Shown here: one piece after another, positions 47,309 through 58,500 of the stretch | How the letters are laid out: every line of letters begins with the position of its first letter | Numbering within the stretch: position 1 is the first letter of the stretch | Source: Camillea tinctor | Lineage: Eukaryota > Ascomycota > Sordariomycetes > Xylariales > Xylariaceae | Length of the DNA stretch: 64,000 nucleotides | Reading direction: 5' to 3' | Assembly (NCBI GenBank): GCA_022578605.1 | Contig: MU394067.1 | Location: 496,001-560,000, forward strand | The notes under the pieces: generated by a model | The model's database searches: none | Seen by the model: the letters and a program-made list of their open reading frames with translations, nothing else | Told to the model about the DNA's origin: nothing | Made by a program: the position numbers and the translations under genes

Positions 47309-48595
47309 TTACTTCCTTTTGGATAGATCCAGCCTAACCAATATCCCTTTGATTCCCGGGTCAAATTTGTTCTCCAGATGTATCGTAGCAAACTGCAACA
47401 ACCTGCCCTTCCGGCACGCCTCATCGAGTTGCAGCGGGTCCACGGCAGGAATCAGCCGACGATAAAACTCATACATCATCAACCGATCCCTCGCATTCAA
47501 ACCCGGGCGTATCCCATACGCTTCCGCCGCCTCCCTAATCACCGGCACCGTATCCACCGCGTTCACATCCCAGATCGCGAGGTAATGGCACAGCCGCCAC
47601 ACAAGCGGGCGCTCGCGCGGCGGCGTCGACAGGAACTTGCGCAGGTGCGGCCACTGCGCGTCGGCCTCGGCGCCGTAGCCGTACTTGTCGAACAGCAGCG
47701 GCAGCAAGGACGCGCTCCAGAAGGACCAGAACTCGCGGAACGAGCACGTGGGGCGGTCGGCGGGGCCGTCGTACGGCATGTGCAAGTCGGCCGCGCGCTC
47801 GCGGTGCACGCGGTTGCCGCAGAGCAGGGCGTTGTAAAACGCGCCGAGCGCGCCCTCGGCGTGCGCGAGGGCGCGCTGCTCGACGACGCCGCCGCCCCAC
47901 CGCGGCGGCACGCACGCCGCGAACCCGAACTGGTACCACATGTCCTGCGCGTACTCCGTCGGCGGCGGGTGCTGGTTGCTCGCCGTGACGGCCACGAAGA
48001 GGAAGCAGTACCGCTTGGCCGCCGGCGCCAGCTGCGCGTACTCCGTGCCCTGGTCCGCGCCCTCGAGGTACGGCCGCGCCGCGTCCACCATGCGCTGCAT
48101 CTCGTCGGCGCCCGCGTCGGGGCTGGGGGCCGGCGCTGCGCCGCTGAGCACGTGCGGGTTGCGCAGGAGCCATGGGAAGTACCGCCCCTGCGACCGCGGG
48201 GGGATGGTCGCGTATTGCTGCTTGATGTTCTCGAGGAGAGTGCCTTCGCGCCGCCACTGGTCGACTGTCTCGCTGGACACGTCCATGTGGATGAACAGCC
48301 CGATGTATACGCCGAGCAGGTACGGTTTCTCGGAGCTCTTGCAGCGGTTGAATCCGTAGTCTTCCAACACCTCGATTTCGTTGGGGAACTCGTCCGAAAG
48401 ACAGGACCGGTAGAGGTAATCCGCGGTGGTGAGCGGCCGGGCGTTGCATTGGAACAAATGGTAGATGCCCATTTTACTCTGGCAGGACAAGCTACAAAAC
48501 CAATCTGTGCCACATAAGGAGCAGTGTCTGTCCGTCATTTCTTCACATTCCTCACACTCCCCTTGTGATTCCTTGGTCTCAGAGGGTTCAGCCAT
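47309..48595 (-). CDS. MYND-type zinc finger protein
   Basis: Intronless, 428 aa, start ATG at 48595. The N-terminus carries a complete MYND zinc finger: C14-C17, C25-C28, C34-C38, H46-C50, with spacing C-x2-C-x7-C-x2-C-x5-C-x3-C-x7-H-x3-C. The remaining 375 residues have no recognised domain. They contain many aromatic and Trp residues (MWYQFGF, FREFWSFWSASLLPLLF) and look globular and helical. MYND fingers usually mediate protein-protein contacts with proline-rich motifs. The central third is very GC-rich at third positions. It lies 104 bp downstream of the deaminase-like gene on the same strand. No SET motif seen, so methyltransferase activity is not suggested. Confidence 0.8.
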   Translation of the reverse strand: MAEPSETKESQGECEECEEMTDRHCSLCGTDWFCSLSCQSKMGIYHLFQCNARPLTTADYLYRSCLSDEFPNEIEVLEDYGFNRCKSSEKPYLLGVYIGLFIHMDVSSETVDQWRREGTLLENIKQQYATIPPRSQGRYFPWLLRNPHVLSGAAPAPSPDAGADEMQRMVDAARPYLEGADQGTEYAQLAPAAKRYCFLFVAVTASNQHPPPTEYAQDMWYQFGFAACVPPRWGGGVVEQRALAHAEGALGAFYNALLCGNRVHRERAADLHMPYDGPADRPTCSFREFWSFWSASLLPLLFDKYGYGAEADAQWPHLRKFLSTPPRERPLVWRLCHYLAIWDVNAVDTVPVIREAAEAYGIRPGLNARDRLMMYEFYRRLIPAVDPLQLDEACRKGRLLQFATIHLENKFDPGIKGILVRLDLSKRK

Positions 48596-48699
48596 CTGGG
48601 ATGGAAGCGATTCTTCATCGGAACTTGTGCTATATTCGGGGGAAAGTGGTCTAAGCCGCGAAAATAGTTAGCATTGGAAATGTGCCTTCTAGTGTATAT

Positions 48700-50233
48700 T
48701 CACCTTTGCATGTCCTGTCCGGATGCTGCGTGCTGCCTTTCAATGTTCAGACGGTTTGCTATCAGCGAAGCCAGATGCTCATCATCCGTGGCGGGGATAG
48801 CGGTTGCGATCGAAGAACCACCAATAGTCGACTCTTTGGCGCGGTGTATGAGTTTACCTTGACGACCAAGGATTATCTCCTTGACATCGTTTTCGAGCTT
48901 CTGCACCGCGGAATGAATCGATTCCACGGCCTTTGTGCTTAGGTTATTCAACTCAGGGACAACCCACAATCCGTAAACCTTCCCATGGCAACCCCGGGTA
49001 GTGAAAGACCCGATGTTCGATATTAACGAAGCACACAGGAGACAAGATCGCTTGCTACAACCGATGTATTTGAAAGCATCATCAAATGATGAGGCTCTCC
49101 GAGCTAGGTCGAGAACCAGCTGGACCTCAGCATGAATTTCATCATCCGGAGCTTTAAGTTTATCGAATCTTCCGACCAGCTTTGATTTTGTGTTGACATG
49201 CACTTTGCCTGCCCCTGAGCTCATCAATGCATTCGTCTGGTCGTCTGTGAACGGCAAGTCCAGCGACTTGAACGCTTGGCCAACTGTCCAAGCCCGAGTC
49301 TTCAATGTCTTCTTTTTCTTCTTTGAGGATGCTCTTGCCAGGGACTCTAATTCTACGCAACGTAATCGCAGCTGGTCGAACCCCTCAACTCTTTCAGCAG
49401 CCCGGATAAAGGTCCAGAAGGCCCCGCGTAGTCTCCCAAGGAGGTTGATGGTTTCGTAAATCTTCCGGCCAACGGACGGCTTGTTTGGATTGATGCTCTC
49501 GAACTGAGAGATGGTGAATAGCTTCCGGATTGCGTAAGCCTCGGGCAAGAGGACATTATTTACATCAGTTTTGTCGTCGTGCAACAGAACAAAGAATTTA
49601 TCAACACAGTCGATCGCTTCATCGTTTTCCTCTAAGCGGCGTTGCTTCAACTGCTCCAGTTGCTTTGGGTCTAGAGCTTGTCGAAGATCCGAGATATACC
49701 CATTAATTCTTGTTTCATACTGATCAACAAGTAACCCCCAGAGCTCATCATATTCAGCGCATGAGGCGCAGGCTGGTTCCATTCTAGTTAGTGAGATGTT
49801 AACTCTAAAATATCGGGCCAACTTTACGTCTAATATTTGGGATCTTCCTAAGAACCTTTTCGAAGACCTCAGTAAACTCTTTGTCCTTCGGCTTGATCCC
49901 GCGGTTCTTAGCAACGCTAATTTCGATCCTATCGGGGCTCTGAACCATCAAGGCGGCGGCGACGTGTAAGCCGCCTTTTGCCGATGACAAAACCTCAGAT
50001 AATCTATCTAAGAACGCACGTTTGATCTCGTTCTCATCGTGACTCGTGAGTTGCTGCCCGACAACCGAGTCGTTGTCATCAGGGGGCTCGACAACGTCGA
50101 GGTCTTCATCGTGGGGTTCAAATGTGACGGGGTCACTTGCTTGGCCTCCATGTCGAAGGCTGAGCAGCTTGGTGTACGCTTCGAAGCGCTGTCGATCTAA
50201 GCCGTCAAGCTTCCAGTGGAATGTGTCGCCCAT
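48700..50233 (-). CDS. OTT_1508-type deaminase-like protein
   Basis: Two exons, 50233-49828 and 49772-48700, encode 492 aa. The 55-nt intron has a GTAAAG donor, a CACTAAC branch and an ACCAG acceptor, the one choice I found that keeps both frames. The C-terminal half has the deaminase signature: HAEVQL (H349, E351) and GCSKRSCLLC (C374, C379, C382), the zinc and proton-shuttle motifs of the fungal OTT_1508-like deaminase family. The N-terminal part is helical and charged, with CASC near the exon junction. The family is expanded in filamentous fungi, and its substrate (free or polynucleotide base) is unknown. Upstream of the MYND gene on the same strand. Catalytic residues appear intact. Confidence 0.75.
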
Positions 50234-51140
50234 GGGGTTAGACTTGGTGGTATTCCAGGCACAAATATGAAGGCGATGATGCTCAGTTGGAGCTAGTTAG
50301 TTGTTTTACATTTCATTTCTTTCAGGAAGGTAAATCCCACTACAACGGTATCATCCGTCCGCAACGTAGACTTCAACCGCCGTTTGCCCAGCGATTTCTG
50401 CGCAGGTATGAACCCCGGCTCCCCGACTCCACAGCTATGTGACAGGTCGTGGGGGTCAGGACCACGGCGGTAACTTCAAACATTTTGTGGAGGGGAAAAG
50501 GGGGGAAGCTGTTGCGTATTAATCGATCTAGAATCCGTCTGCTTATATCAGCTGACTTCACTCATGACTACGCAGATGCGTCTTTCCTAGCGCTTGTTTC
50601 ATAATATTCACATTCTCCATGACTATATAGACCCAAGATGGAATTAATCCTGAAGATGTAATATACGTGTCAGCTCAGGGTAGTAGGAAAGTATTGGAAG
50701 GCCTTAAAATTTATTTTAAATCGTTTTTGTATAACTCTTATCCTTCCGCATTATTACTTTTGTGTGAAGAATTTATAAAAGACTGACAGCATGTAAATTG
50801 CTATTTCGATTTTCGAAAAGCCCAACTCTAGTAATCCTACACATTACTAAGCACAGCCTGATACGGGAACACATTACGACTAACTATAGGGATGCTTCAA
50901 GGACGGTATGTGCCAAAATTATATATATTACTGCGCCATCGCTGATAATTGGGGATACGTATCTCAACGTCTCCCTATCCCTTCCAAAAGCAAGAAACAC
51001 TAACTACCTCTATCCGCCGAGAAGGCAGCTGCCGGGTAACGCCCCCCTTCAAACCCCAGACCCAAGTCCCAAAGAAATATCTCCCTACTTGATGCTGTGA
51101 TTTTCTCGTGCGTGTATGAACCTCTCGACTGAGAACCTCT
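50234..51140. other. Intergenic region, no supported gene
   Basis: About 0.9 kb. It holds the promoter of the deaminase-like gene and the 3' flank of the small gene at 51141. A 100-codon plus-strand frame (50798-51100) has no support. Confidence 0.45.
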
Positions 51141-51790
51141 CTAAGTACCTATTTTCTTTAACTGATCCTGATGCGCCCTTCGTTGTCCCTCGGCCCGCCT
51201 ATTCGCAATGTTAACACCTATACCCTCGACAAGAGAAGGGGAGAGAGGGGGGGAGAGCAGAGCAGAGCAAAGCAAGGCAAACTAACTGATCAGCTTCCTC
51301 CTTCTCCGCCGTGGTCTGCGCCTTAGGCTCAAGGATCGGCAGCTTTTGGTCCGGGTTGTTATTGACGGGGGGTTGCGAGTTGTCCGTCTCGGCTATATTT
51401 GCACGTGCAAAGTCGGTAAGGTTGTTTTTTTTCTCCCCCCATATTGGCTGATAATTGCGTTCCCCCATTTTCTTTTATCTTCCTGTTGCAGGCTAGGGGA
51501 CAGCTGAGAGGAATGGAAAATGGATGATGTATTAAAGATAGATGATGCCTGCAACCTACAAGCGGGTGGAGATTGCCTAGGATGCTCCAGCCTGCAGCAC
51601 TTCCTCCTTCTTTATATATGCCATGCCATAGCGGGAGTGGATACTCGGGACAGGAAACCATAAATATAGGAAGCTTTTCTTTTCGTGGGGAAAAGGGGGG
51701 GAAGGAGGGAGGGGGAAGCAGAATCAAATAACGTGCTGAGTGGAATTACTTACCCGGTGGGTTGGGGGTGCCGGGGTTGGTGTCAGACAT
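51141..51790 (-). CDS. Tiny three-exon hydrophilic protein
   Basis: Built by hand from splice sites. Exon 51790-51754 starts MSDTNPGTPNPP and has a GTAAGT donor. Exon 51392-51287 follows an ATATAG acceptor and reads through ETDNSQPPVNNN, KLPILEPKAQTTAEKEEADQ and a GTTAGT donor. Exon 51198-51141 follows a GTTAAC branch and AATAG acceptor and ends QLKKIGT. The total is 201 nt, 66 aa, with phases agreeing at both junctions. The protein is polar, Pro/Asn-rich then Lys/Glu/Gln-rich, with a probable short C-terminal helix. No family recognised. Intron 1 is long for this genome (361 nt) and other acceptors exist, so the middle exon's start is the least certain part. The promoter side is marked by a downstream-facing ATG context CACTATGTCT. 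Confidence 0.5.
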
Positions 51791-53652
51791 AGTGAGGACG
51801 ATTGAGTGAGTTTGTTGCAGAAATTTTCTTTTCTTAATATGCCAGGTGGCTGCGTAGCTAGTATGTATGGTGATCGGGTTTTTCTTTTTATTGCTCGGTG
51901 TGACTGAAGTGGATGAGGGAGAAAGATCAGGATAGGAGCACTTTCGAGAGGAGGTGAGGGTTTTATAGAGATTCTGGTTTGATGGCGCTCGTGATGTTTT
52001 TTTTTCTCTCCCTCTAGGGATAACTCATAGGTCTTGATGGTTTCTGTATCACTGTTGACATATGTCGATATAGGTGAATCATTTTCTCCTCATATGAACA
52101 GAATCTGACACGACCTTAAGTATCCAGGTTATTGCCCTTGTGAGAGGGTATAAAACTGCAACTACATACGATACCGTTGTATATTCATAGAAACGCCCTC
52201 TTTGTCTTTAAAGAGGCACGGAATCCCATGTACATCTCATGATCGATCGGTTCTAACACTTTATTAACACGTTACAGTTATAACTTCCAAGGTTGTTGTG
52301 TAAGGGAATGTGGGCTTTGTTAGGTTTAGCTATCATGAATTGATAATAATGACCAACTACTGTATAGTGAACTCGAACGTATATATGGTTATACCTGTAT
52401 TGATGTATGCTCATCAAGATTCAACGGTGGTTCACTCAAGTTTCAGGGTCAAGTAAAACTCACTCGTGAAGGCAATGATTAGATTATATTTTATAGAGAG
52501 TAGGAGTAGGAGTTATATTCAAGTAAGCTTGGCCTATGTCATATACCTAGGTGACAATACCTGCATAGGTACTAGGTCAGTTAAAATAAATAGACAGCCT
52601 CGGCTTGAGTATTCTGCTCGCATTTAGTTTCAAACTTAGAAGGCATGAAGACGTACTGTTGGTTTAATAGCCGGCTGACAGACCGGGGTAATGTTCAGGG
52701 CAGTGTGAGTGTGAGTGTGGATGTAGATGTAGATGTGGATGTGGATGTGGATGATACACTTTGCGCCGCCTTGCACAATCACAGGCGAACCAAACTTCTT
52801 TGACTTTGATGTTGCCATTTTCATATGAGTTGTCTCGCTTTCTCGTGACATGATTGGCTGACAGAGAATCTTACTCTCCCCACCTTCGGGTTCCTGTTGT
52901 ACCATTGAAATTTCTTTTCTTCCATCCGCATCTAAGGGTATCTAGCGGGGTGGGGTCTCTCCCGTACGATTCAGCCTTACCTTACTTGTCCTGGGCTTGG
53001 AATTTACTTGGGAGGCGGCCAGGTTAGTGCCGTGTGGTAAAGCTACCTAAGAGAACTTCCTTTGCCTCGATCGTTTTAAAAACGGTAAAAATAAAAAGAA
53101 GGGGGGCAAAATAGATGCAATGTCATGACACAAGTAGTAGGCAGAGAAAGAAGTAAAGGAAAAAAGACCAAAAAAATAGTCAGGGGAAATAAAAAAACTT
53201 TTCTATTGACATGAATCATTTAAGTGATGGTTTGATGATTGTCAAGACAACAAACGAGTAATTTTTTTTATAAGTCCATATGACCATAGATTGAGGAGTA
53301 AGAAGTAGTACTATGTAGGTATTACTACTTCCGTTTCCATATGCAACCCCACCTCTTTCCTCTCCTTTCTCCTCTCGGTATACCTAGTATTACATGGCAA
53401 GAATGAAGGAGAATGGTGTGTGTTACAAGCATATGGTACCTACTATGTACTGTAGCTTGACCCCACCAGTAAAGGGAATGTACATAGCAACAAAATGCAT
53501 TTTCACCTTTAATTGTAGATATCTCCTACCTGGGATTTCTCTAACTTTAAAAAAGCTTGGGACAGGTGCCTGCCTATGTACAATATGTATCTGGTGTACT
53601 ACCTACCTTTAGGGCAGTGCAGTGCAAGCTGCTGCGGGAGGGTGCTGTTGCC
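51791..53652. other. Intergenic region, no supported gene
   Basis: About 1.9 kb. It contains a hexanucleotide-type microsatellite at 52703-52754 (below). A minus-strand frame over it (52636-52905) owes its His/Ile/Thr repeats to the microsatellite and is not supported. Confidence 0.45.
52703..52754. repeat. GTGAGT/GTGGAT/GTAGAT microsatellite
   Basis: About 52 bases of six-base units (GTGAGT, then GATGTA and GATGTG variants). A simple tandem repeat with point variation between units. Confidence 0.8.
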
Positions 53653-53670
53653 TTCTAGAAATTTGGAGAA
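53653..53670 (+). promoter_or_regulatory. Heat shock element upstream of HSP90
   Basis: Alternating pentamer units TTC-TA-GAA-AT-TTG-GA-GAA, with three perfect GAA/TTC units and one near-match. This is the HSF1 binding pattern. It lies about 970 bp before the ATG. If the predicted 5' UTR intron is real, it is a few hundred bases from the transcription start. Confidence 0.6.
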
Positions 53671-53672
53671 TT

Positions 53673-53718
53673 GGAGGAGGGGAGGAGGGGAGGAGGGGAG
53701 GAGGATGGAGGAAGGAGG
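53673..53718 (+). repeat. GGAGGAGGGGAGG repeats in the HSP90 promoter
   Basis: Purine-only tract made of repeated GGAGG/GGGG units, immediately after the heat shock element. Four or more G-runs close together could form a G-quadruplex or a nucleosome-poor tract. Confidence 0.6.
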
Positions 53719-54111
53719 CTGTTGCTCTTGCTGCAATGGGGTTTTGGAATGCAAAGTTACTTTTGCTGCATCCGTCCAATCAATAAGCTCGAATGCGTTG
53801 GTGTGGAGGTAAGAACAACCAATCAGAAAGGTTTCCCGTTCTCTCTCCGTAGAATTCGATAGAAACCACCAGAGCATGGGGTCCGTGCACGGAAAGTAAG
53901 AACCTTTAGAAGCAGGCAGAACGGGTCTTCATCTGGAAGTACTTTTTTTCTTTTCTCTTCCTTCCCCATCTCTCTCACCATCTCTTCTTCTCTTCATAAA
54001 CCACCGAGAATCCCTCTTCACTTCTCAAGAATTTCTTCTCTTGTGAAGAACCAATACCGTTGATACCCCTTCTCCTTCTACGTTGAACGCCTCTTTTTCT
54101 TTTCTTTTCTG

Positions 54112-54567
54112 GTAAGCATTCATCTATTTCACCCATCCCATCTACACATCTACACATTACAACCAGCTCCCCCGCAATCAGCCTTGTCTCTTTCTCTACC
54201 TGGGTTTTTCCCTCTTCTCGCCCAAGGAAATCTCTGAACCAAGCCTACAATTATTATTCGCAAAGTTGAATATTTTGGCATTCAAGATTTCTGGTCTGCC
54301 AACCAACTACGTTACAGACGAGTCGGGTGCAAGACTGAGAAGTTGCAAGACTCTATACAAGTCTCTGCCCCGCCCCCGCTGTACATCCCACCTTTTGATT
54401 TATTTTTAATTGTGCACCACCACCACCATAGCAACCACTTACTTGCACCTTCCCACATCTCTATTCATACCTATCCCGGGAATCAAGCAAACAAAACAAA
54501 ACAAAACAAAATAAAATAAAAACGAAACAACCTAAACAATAACAAGACTAATATTCTAATTACTCAG
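54112..54567 (+). other. Probable 5' UTR intron of HSP90
   Basis: Donor TCTG|GTAAGC at 54112, branch-like TCTAAT near 54555-54560 and acceptor TACTCAG ending 54567, about 60 bases before the ATG. The region is stop-rich and pyrimidine-rich, as expected for a leader. Only RNA reads could confirm it. Confidence 0.4.
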
Positions 54568-54626
54568 AGTTCTCCTATCTCTCTCTTACACTCCACCACC
54601 ACACACATACACATCACTCATTCAAG

Positions 54627-56820
54627 ATGTCGGAGACCTTCGAGTTTCAGGCTGAGATCTCTCAGCTCCTGTCTCTCATTATCAACACCGTCTACTCCAA
54701 CAAGGAGATCTTCCTTAGAGAATTGGTGTCCAATGCCTCCGATGCCCTCGACAAGATCCGATATGAGGCTCTGTCCGACCCTAGCAAGCTTGACTCTGCT
54801 AAGGACCTCCGCATCGACATCATCCCCGACAAGGAGAACAAGACCCTTACCATCCGGGATACCGGTATTGGTATGACCAAGGCTGTAAGTAGTTACCCAC
54901 ATAATCCCTTGCCTTTGCTTCTGCACCCTACTTTGTGACCCGTAACTAACCTTACATGAATAGGACCTTGTCAACAACCTGGGTACCATTGCCCGATCTG
55001 GTACCAAGCAGTTTATGGAGGCTCTCACTGCCGGTGCTGATGTCTCCATGATTGGTCAGTTTGGTGTTGGTTTCTACTCTGCCTACCTCGTTGCCGACCG
55101 GGTTACCGTTATCTCCAAGCACAACGATGACGAGCAGTACATCTGGGAGTCGTCTGCTGGTGGTACCTTCAGCGTCCGCCCTGACACCGAGGGTGAGAAA
55201 CTTGGCCGTGGTAGCAAGATGATTCTCCACCTCAAGGATGAGCAGTCTGAGTACCTCAACGAGAGCAAGATCAAGGAAGTCATCAAGAAGCACTCCGAGT
55301 TCATCTCCTACCCCATCTACCTCCACGTCAAGAAGGAGACCGAGAAGGAGATCCCTGATGAGGATGCTGAGGATGCTGAAGAGGTTAAGGAGGGTGAAGA
55401 TGACAAGAAGCCCAAGATCGAGGAGGTCGATGATGAGGGTGAGGAGAAAGAGAAGAAGAAGAAGACTAAGAAGATCACTGAGACCTCCATCGAGGAGGAG
55501 GAGCTCAACAAGCAGAAGCCCATCTGGACCCGCAACCCCCAGGACATCACCCAGGAGGAGTATGCTGCCTTCTACAAGTCTCTCTCCAACGACTGGGAGG
55601 ACCACCTTGGTGTCAAGCACTTCTCGGTCGAGGGTCAGCTTGAGTTCCGTGCCATTCTGTTCGTTCCCAAGCGTGCTCCCTTCGACCTCTTCGAGACCAA
55701 GAAGACCAAGAACAACATCAAGCTCTACGTCCGCCGTGTCTTCATCACTGACGATGCCACCGACCTCATCCCCGAGTGGCTCGGCTTCGTCAAGGGTGTT
55801 GTCGACTCTGAGGATCTCCCTCTCAACCTGTCTCGTGAGACCCTTCAGCAGAACAAGATCATGAAGGTCATCAAGAAGAACATTGTCAAGAAGGCCCTAG
55901 AGCTCTTCAACGAGATTGCTGAGGACAAGGAGCAGTTCGACAAGTTCTACAGCGCCTTCTCCAAGAACCTGAAGCTGGGTATCCACGAGGACTCGCAGAA
56001 CCGACAGGTTCTTGCCAAGCTTCTCCGCTTCAACTCGACCAAGTCTGGCGATGAGCAGACCTCGCTGTCTGACTACGTCACCCGCATGGCTGAGCACCAG
56101 AAGAACATGTACTACATCACTGGCGAGTCTCTCAAGGCTGTTCAGAAGTCTCCCTTCTTGGACGCCCTCAAGGAGAAGAACTTCGAGGTTCTCTTCCTAG
56201 TTGACCCTATTGACGAGTACGCCATGACTCAGCTGAAGGAGTTCGAGGGCAAGAAGCTCGTTGATATCACCAAGGACTTCGACCTCGAGGAGACTGAGGA
56301 GGAGAAGAAGGCTCGTGAGGCCGAGGAGAAGGAGTACGAGGACCTTGCCAAGGCTCTCAAGAACGTTCTCGGCGACAAGGTTGAGAAGGTCGTCGTCTCT
56401 CACAAGCTCGTCGGCTCTCCTTGTGCCATCCGAACTGGCCAGTTCGGTTGGTCCGCTAACATGGAGCGTATCATGAAGGCTCAGGCTCTCCGCGATACCT
56501 CGATGAGCAGCTACATGAGCTCCAAGAAGACCTTCGAGATCTCGCCCAAGTCTCCTATCATTAAGGAGCTCAAGAAGAAGGTCGAGGCCGATGGCGAGAA
56601 CGACAAGACCGTCAAGTCTATCGTTCAGCTTCTCTTCGAGACCTCTCTGCTAGTCTCTGGCTTCACCATTGACGAGCCCGCCGGTTTTGCCGAACGCATC
56701 CACAAGCTTGTCTCGCTCGGTCTTAACCTTGACGAGGAGGCTGAGGTTGAGGAGGTCCCGGCCACTGCCGAGACTGCTGCTGCCGAGACTGGTGACAGCG
56801 CTATGGAGGAGGTTGACTAA
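54627..56820 (+). CDS. HSP90: Heat shock protein 90
   Basis: Two exons, 54627-54884 and 54964-56820, encode 704 aa, the normal cytosolic HSP90 length. The ATP-driven chaperone dimer matures kinases, receptors and many signalling clients. The N-terminal GHKL ATPase domain has [21 protein letters not shown] (ATP Glu and Asn), DTGIGM and [15 protein letters not shown] (lid and nucleotide loop). A highly charged Glu/Lys linker spans about residues 215-265. The middle domain has [19 protein letters not shown], including the catalytic-loop Arg. The C-terminal dimerisation domain ends MEEVD, the TPR co-chaperone docking tail. The single 79-nt coding intron follows the DTGIGMTKA motif. Codon use is strongly biased to C/G endings, as in highly expressed genes. 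Heat shock control is supported by the upstream element. Confidence 0.98.
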
Positions 56821-58257
56821 ATTCCTTAGAGCGGGATGGTTCATGCACGGGACACGAAAAGTTCATTCGGAGTTTGGATGGTTTCAGGTTTTTTTCTCTT
56901 GCCAACGGTGTATCGTCTAATGGGCGCGCATACTTCGTAATACATCACATACCCTCGATGATTTTAGAGCCCGTTGCCTTGCACGGGTTTTTAAGACCTA
57001 TGGTCAGATCCATTAGGTCTCATGTACTCTAACTCACTTGATGCCCTTTACGAACAAAGACCGGGATAAATTCGGTAGATGAATAAAAAAAATATCTTAA
57101 CTAGTTTTCTTAATGTGCTAATGTGATCATTTGCTCGTAGACAGCGGAGTTTACCTCCTAGAATAGCTAGAGATTGACTAGATAGGAACGTGAGCATGTT
57201 CTAAATCCCATATATACTATCGTATCTCTCTTGGGAATAATGTAAGGTTATACATTAGTAAAAGTTTGTTCAGTTACTCAAATTATCGCGCCTAGATTAG
57301 ATATTATCCTTTCTTTAGGTTTTCAAAATATCGAATCATGTCACTAATTTTGTCTCTTGTGAAAAGTACTAAGAGGGCCTGGGATGCCATTAACATACAC
57401 GAAATAGCCTCTTCCTCTCTCTTCGTCCCGGTATGGTCTTCGCCAAATGTTGATATTTCGGTCTCCTCTCTCGCTTCCTCCTTTTTTCCTTGTGGTTTTT
57501 TTTCTTTCTGGTTTTTTTTTCCCTTGTTTGTTTCTTTTTGATGATAAACTGTGGGTGTTTTCTTTAATATTATCTTCTTTTGGCTTTGAACTTTAGTTTA
57601 GTTTTGTTTCAGTTTGTGTTGTTGCGTTTTCTTACAGCTGAGTCGATGGAAAGGGGGGAGGGGGGATACTGCGAGCGCATAATGAGACTGGTGACGGGGA
57701 GCGGGGGGTGATGGTGAGGATAAAATGAAGATGGAGATGAAGGGTATTAGGTTGATTAGCTCAGGAGATCGGTTCTAGGGGGCAGGGTGTGTGGTCTTGA
57801 TAGGAGCACGCGTGTATGTGTATAGTAGGCCAGGTTATGGTAGTATAACTTTGTATAATTTAGGGAGGTGGGAATACTATCCCCATCTCCGCCCCCGTCC
57901 CCGTCCCTATGTTCTGACGGGGGTTGTTTTCATGTCAGTCACCCTACCTGCGGAGCTGAGATTATGATCGTTGGTCATTGATTGTTGGTTTTAGGTTGGT
58001 GATGATTGTGTATGGAGTGAGAGGAAGATGGGAGGAAGGGGAAGGGAGGGGGAAGGGAAAAAGGAAATGGGGGTCGGCTTTACGGTTTGGGGGTTACTTG
58101 TGGCTAGATACTATGGCCTGTGATGTATAAGTGCGATAGGGTGGTAGGAGAGGAGGGGGGGTGTGTGAGGTGCTATATTGATATTTTAAGTCTGAGATAG
58201 GGAGAGGCTCGTCAGAGTATGGTGACAGGGAAGGGGACAGAGCAGAAGGAGAAGGAG
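56821..58257. other. Intergenic region downstream of HSP90
   Basis: About 1.4 kb: HSP90 3' flank, then T-rich and later G-rich low-complexity sequence leading into the gap region. No gene seen. Confidence 0.45.
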
Positions 58258-58413
58258 GGGGGGGGGGGGGGGGGGGGGGGGGTTTTGGGGTGGGGGTGGG
58301 TGGGGGGGGGGGTGCGGGGGGGGTGGGGGGGGGGGGTGGGTGGTTGGGGGGGGGGGGGGGGGCCCCGGGGGGGGCATTGGAGTTGGATGTGGAATNNNNN
58401 NNNNNGGCCCGCG

Positions 58414-58492
<79 letters not shown>

Positions 58493-58500
58493 CCCCCCCC
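58258..58500. other. Assembly gap flanked by poly-G and poly-C
   Basis: Ten N at 58396-58405. To the left is G-homopolymer with scattered T; to the right (from about 58414) an almost pure C run of about 75 bases. Gly/Pro-only frames across it are not genes. This is very likely an assembly or sequencing artefact, so the true sequence length here is unknown. Confidence 0.9.

Noticed and set aside
52636..52905. 89-codon minus-strand frame with His-Ile and His-Thr repeats
   Set aside because: The repeats are produced by the microsatellite at 52703-52754.
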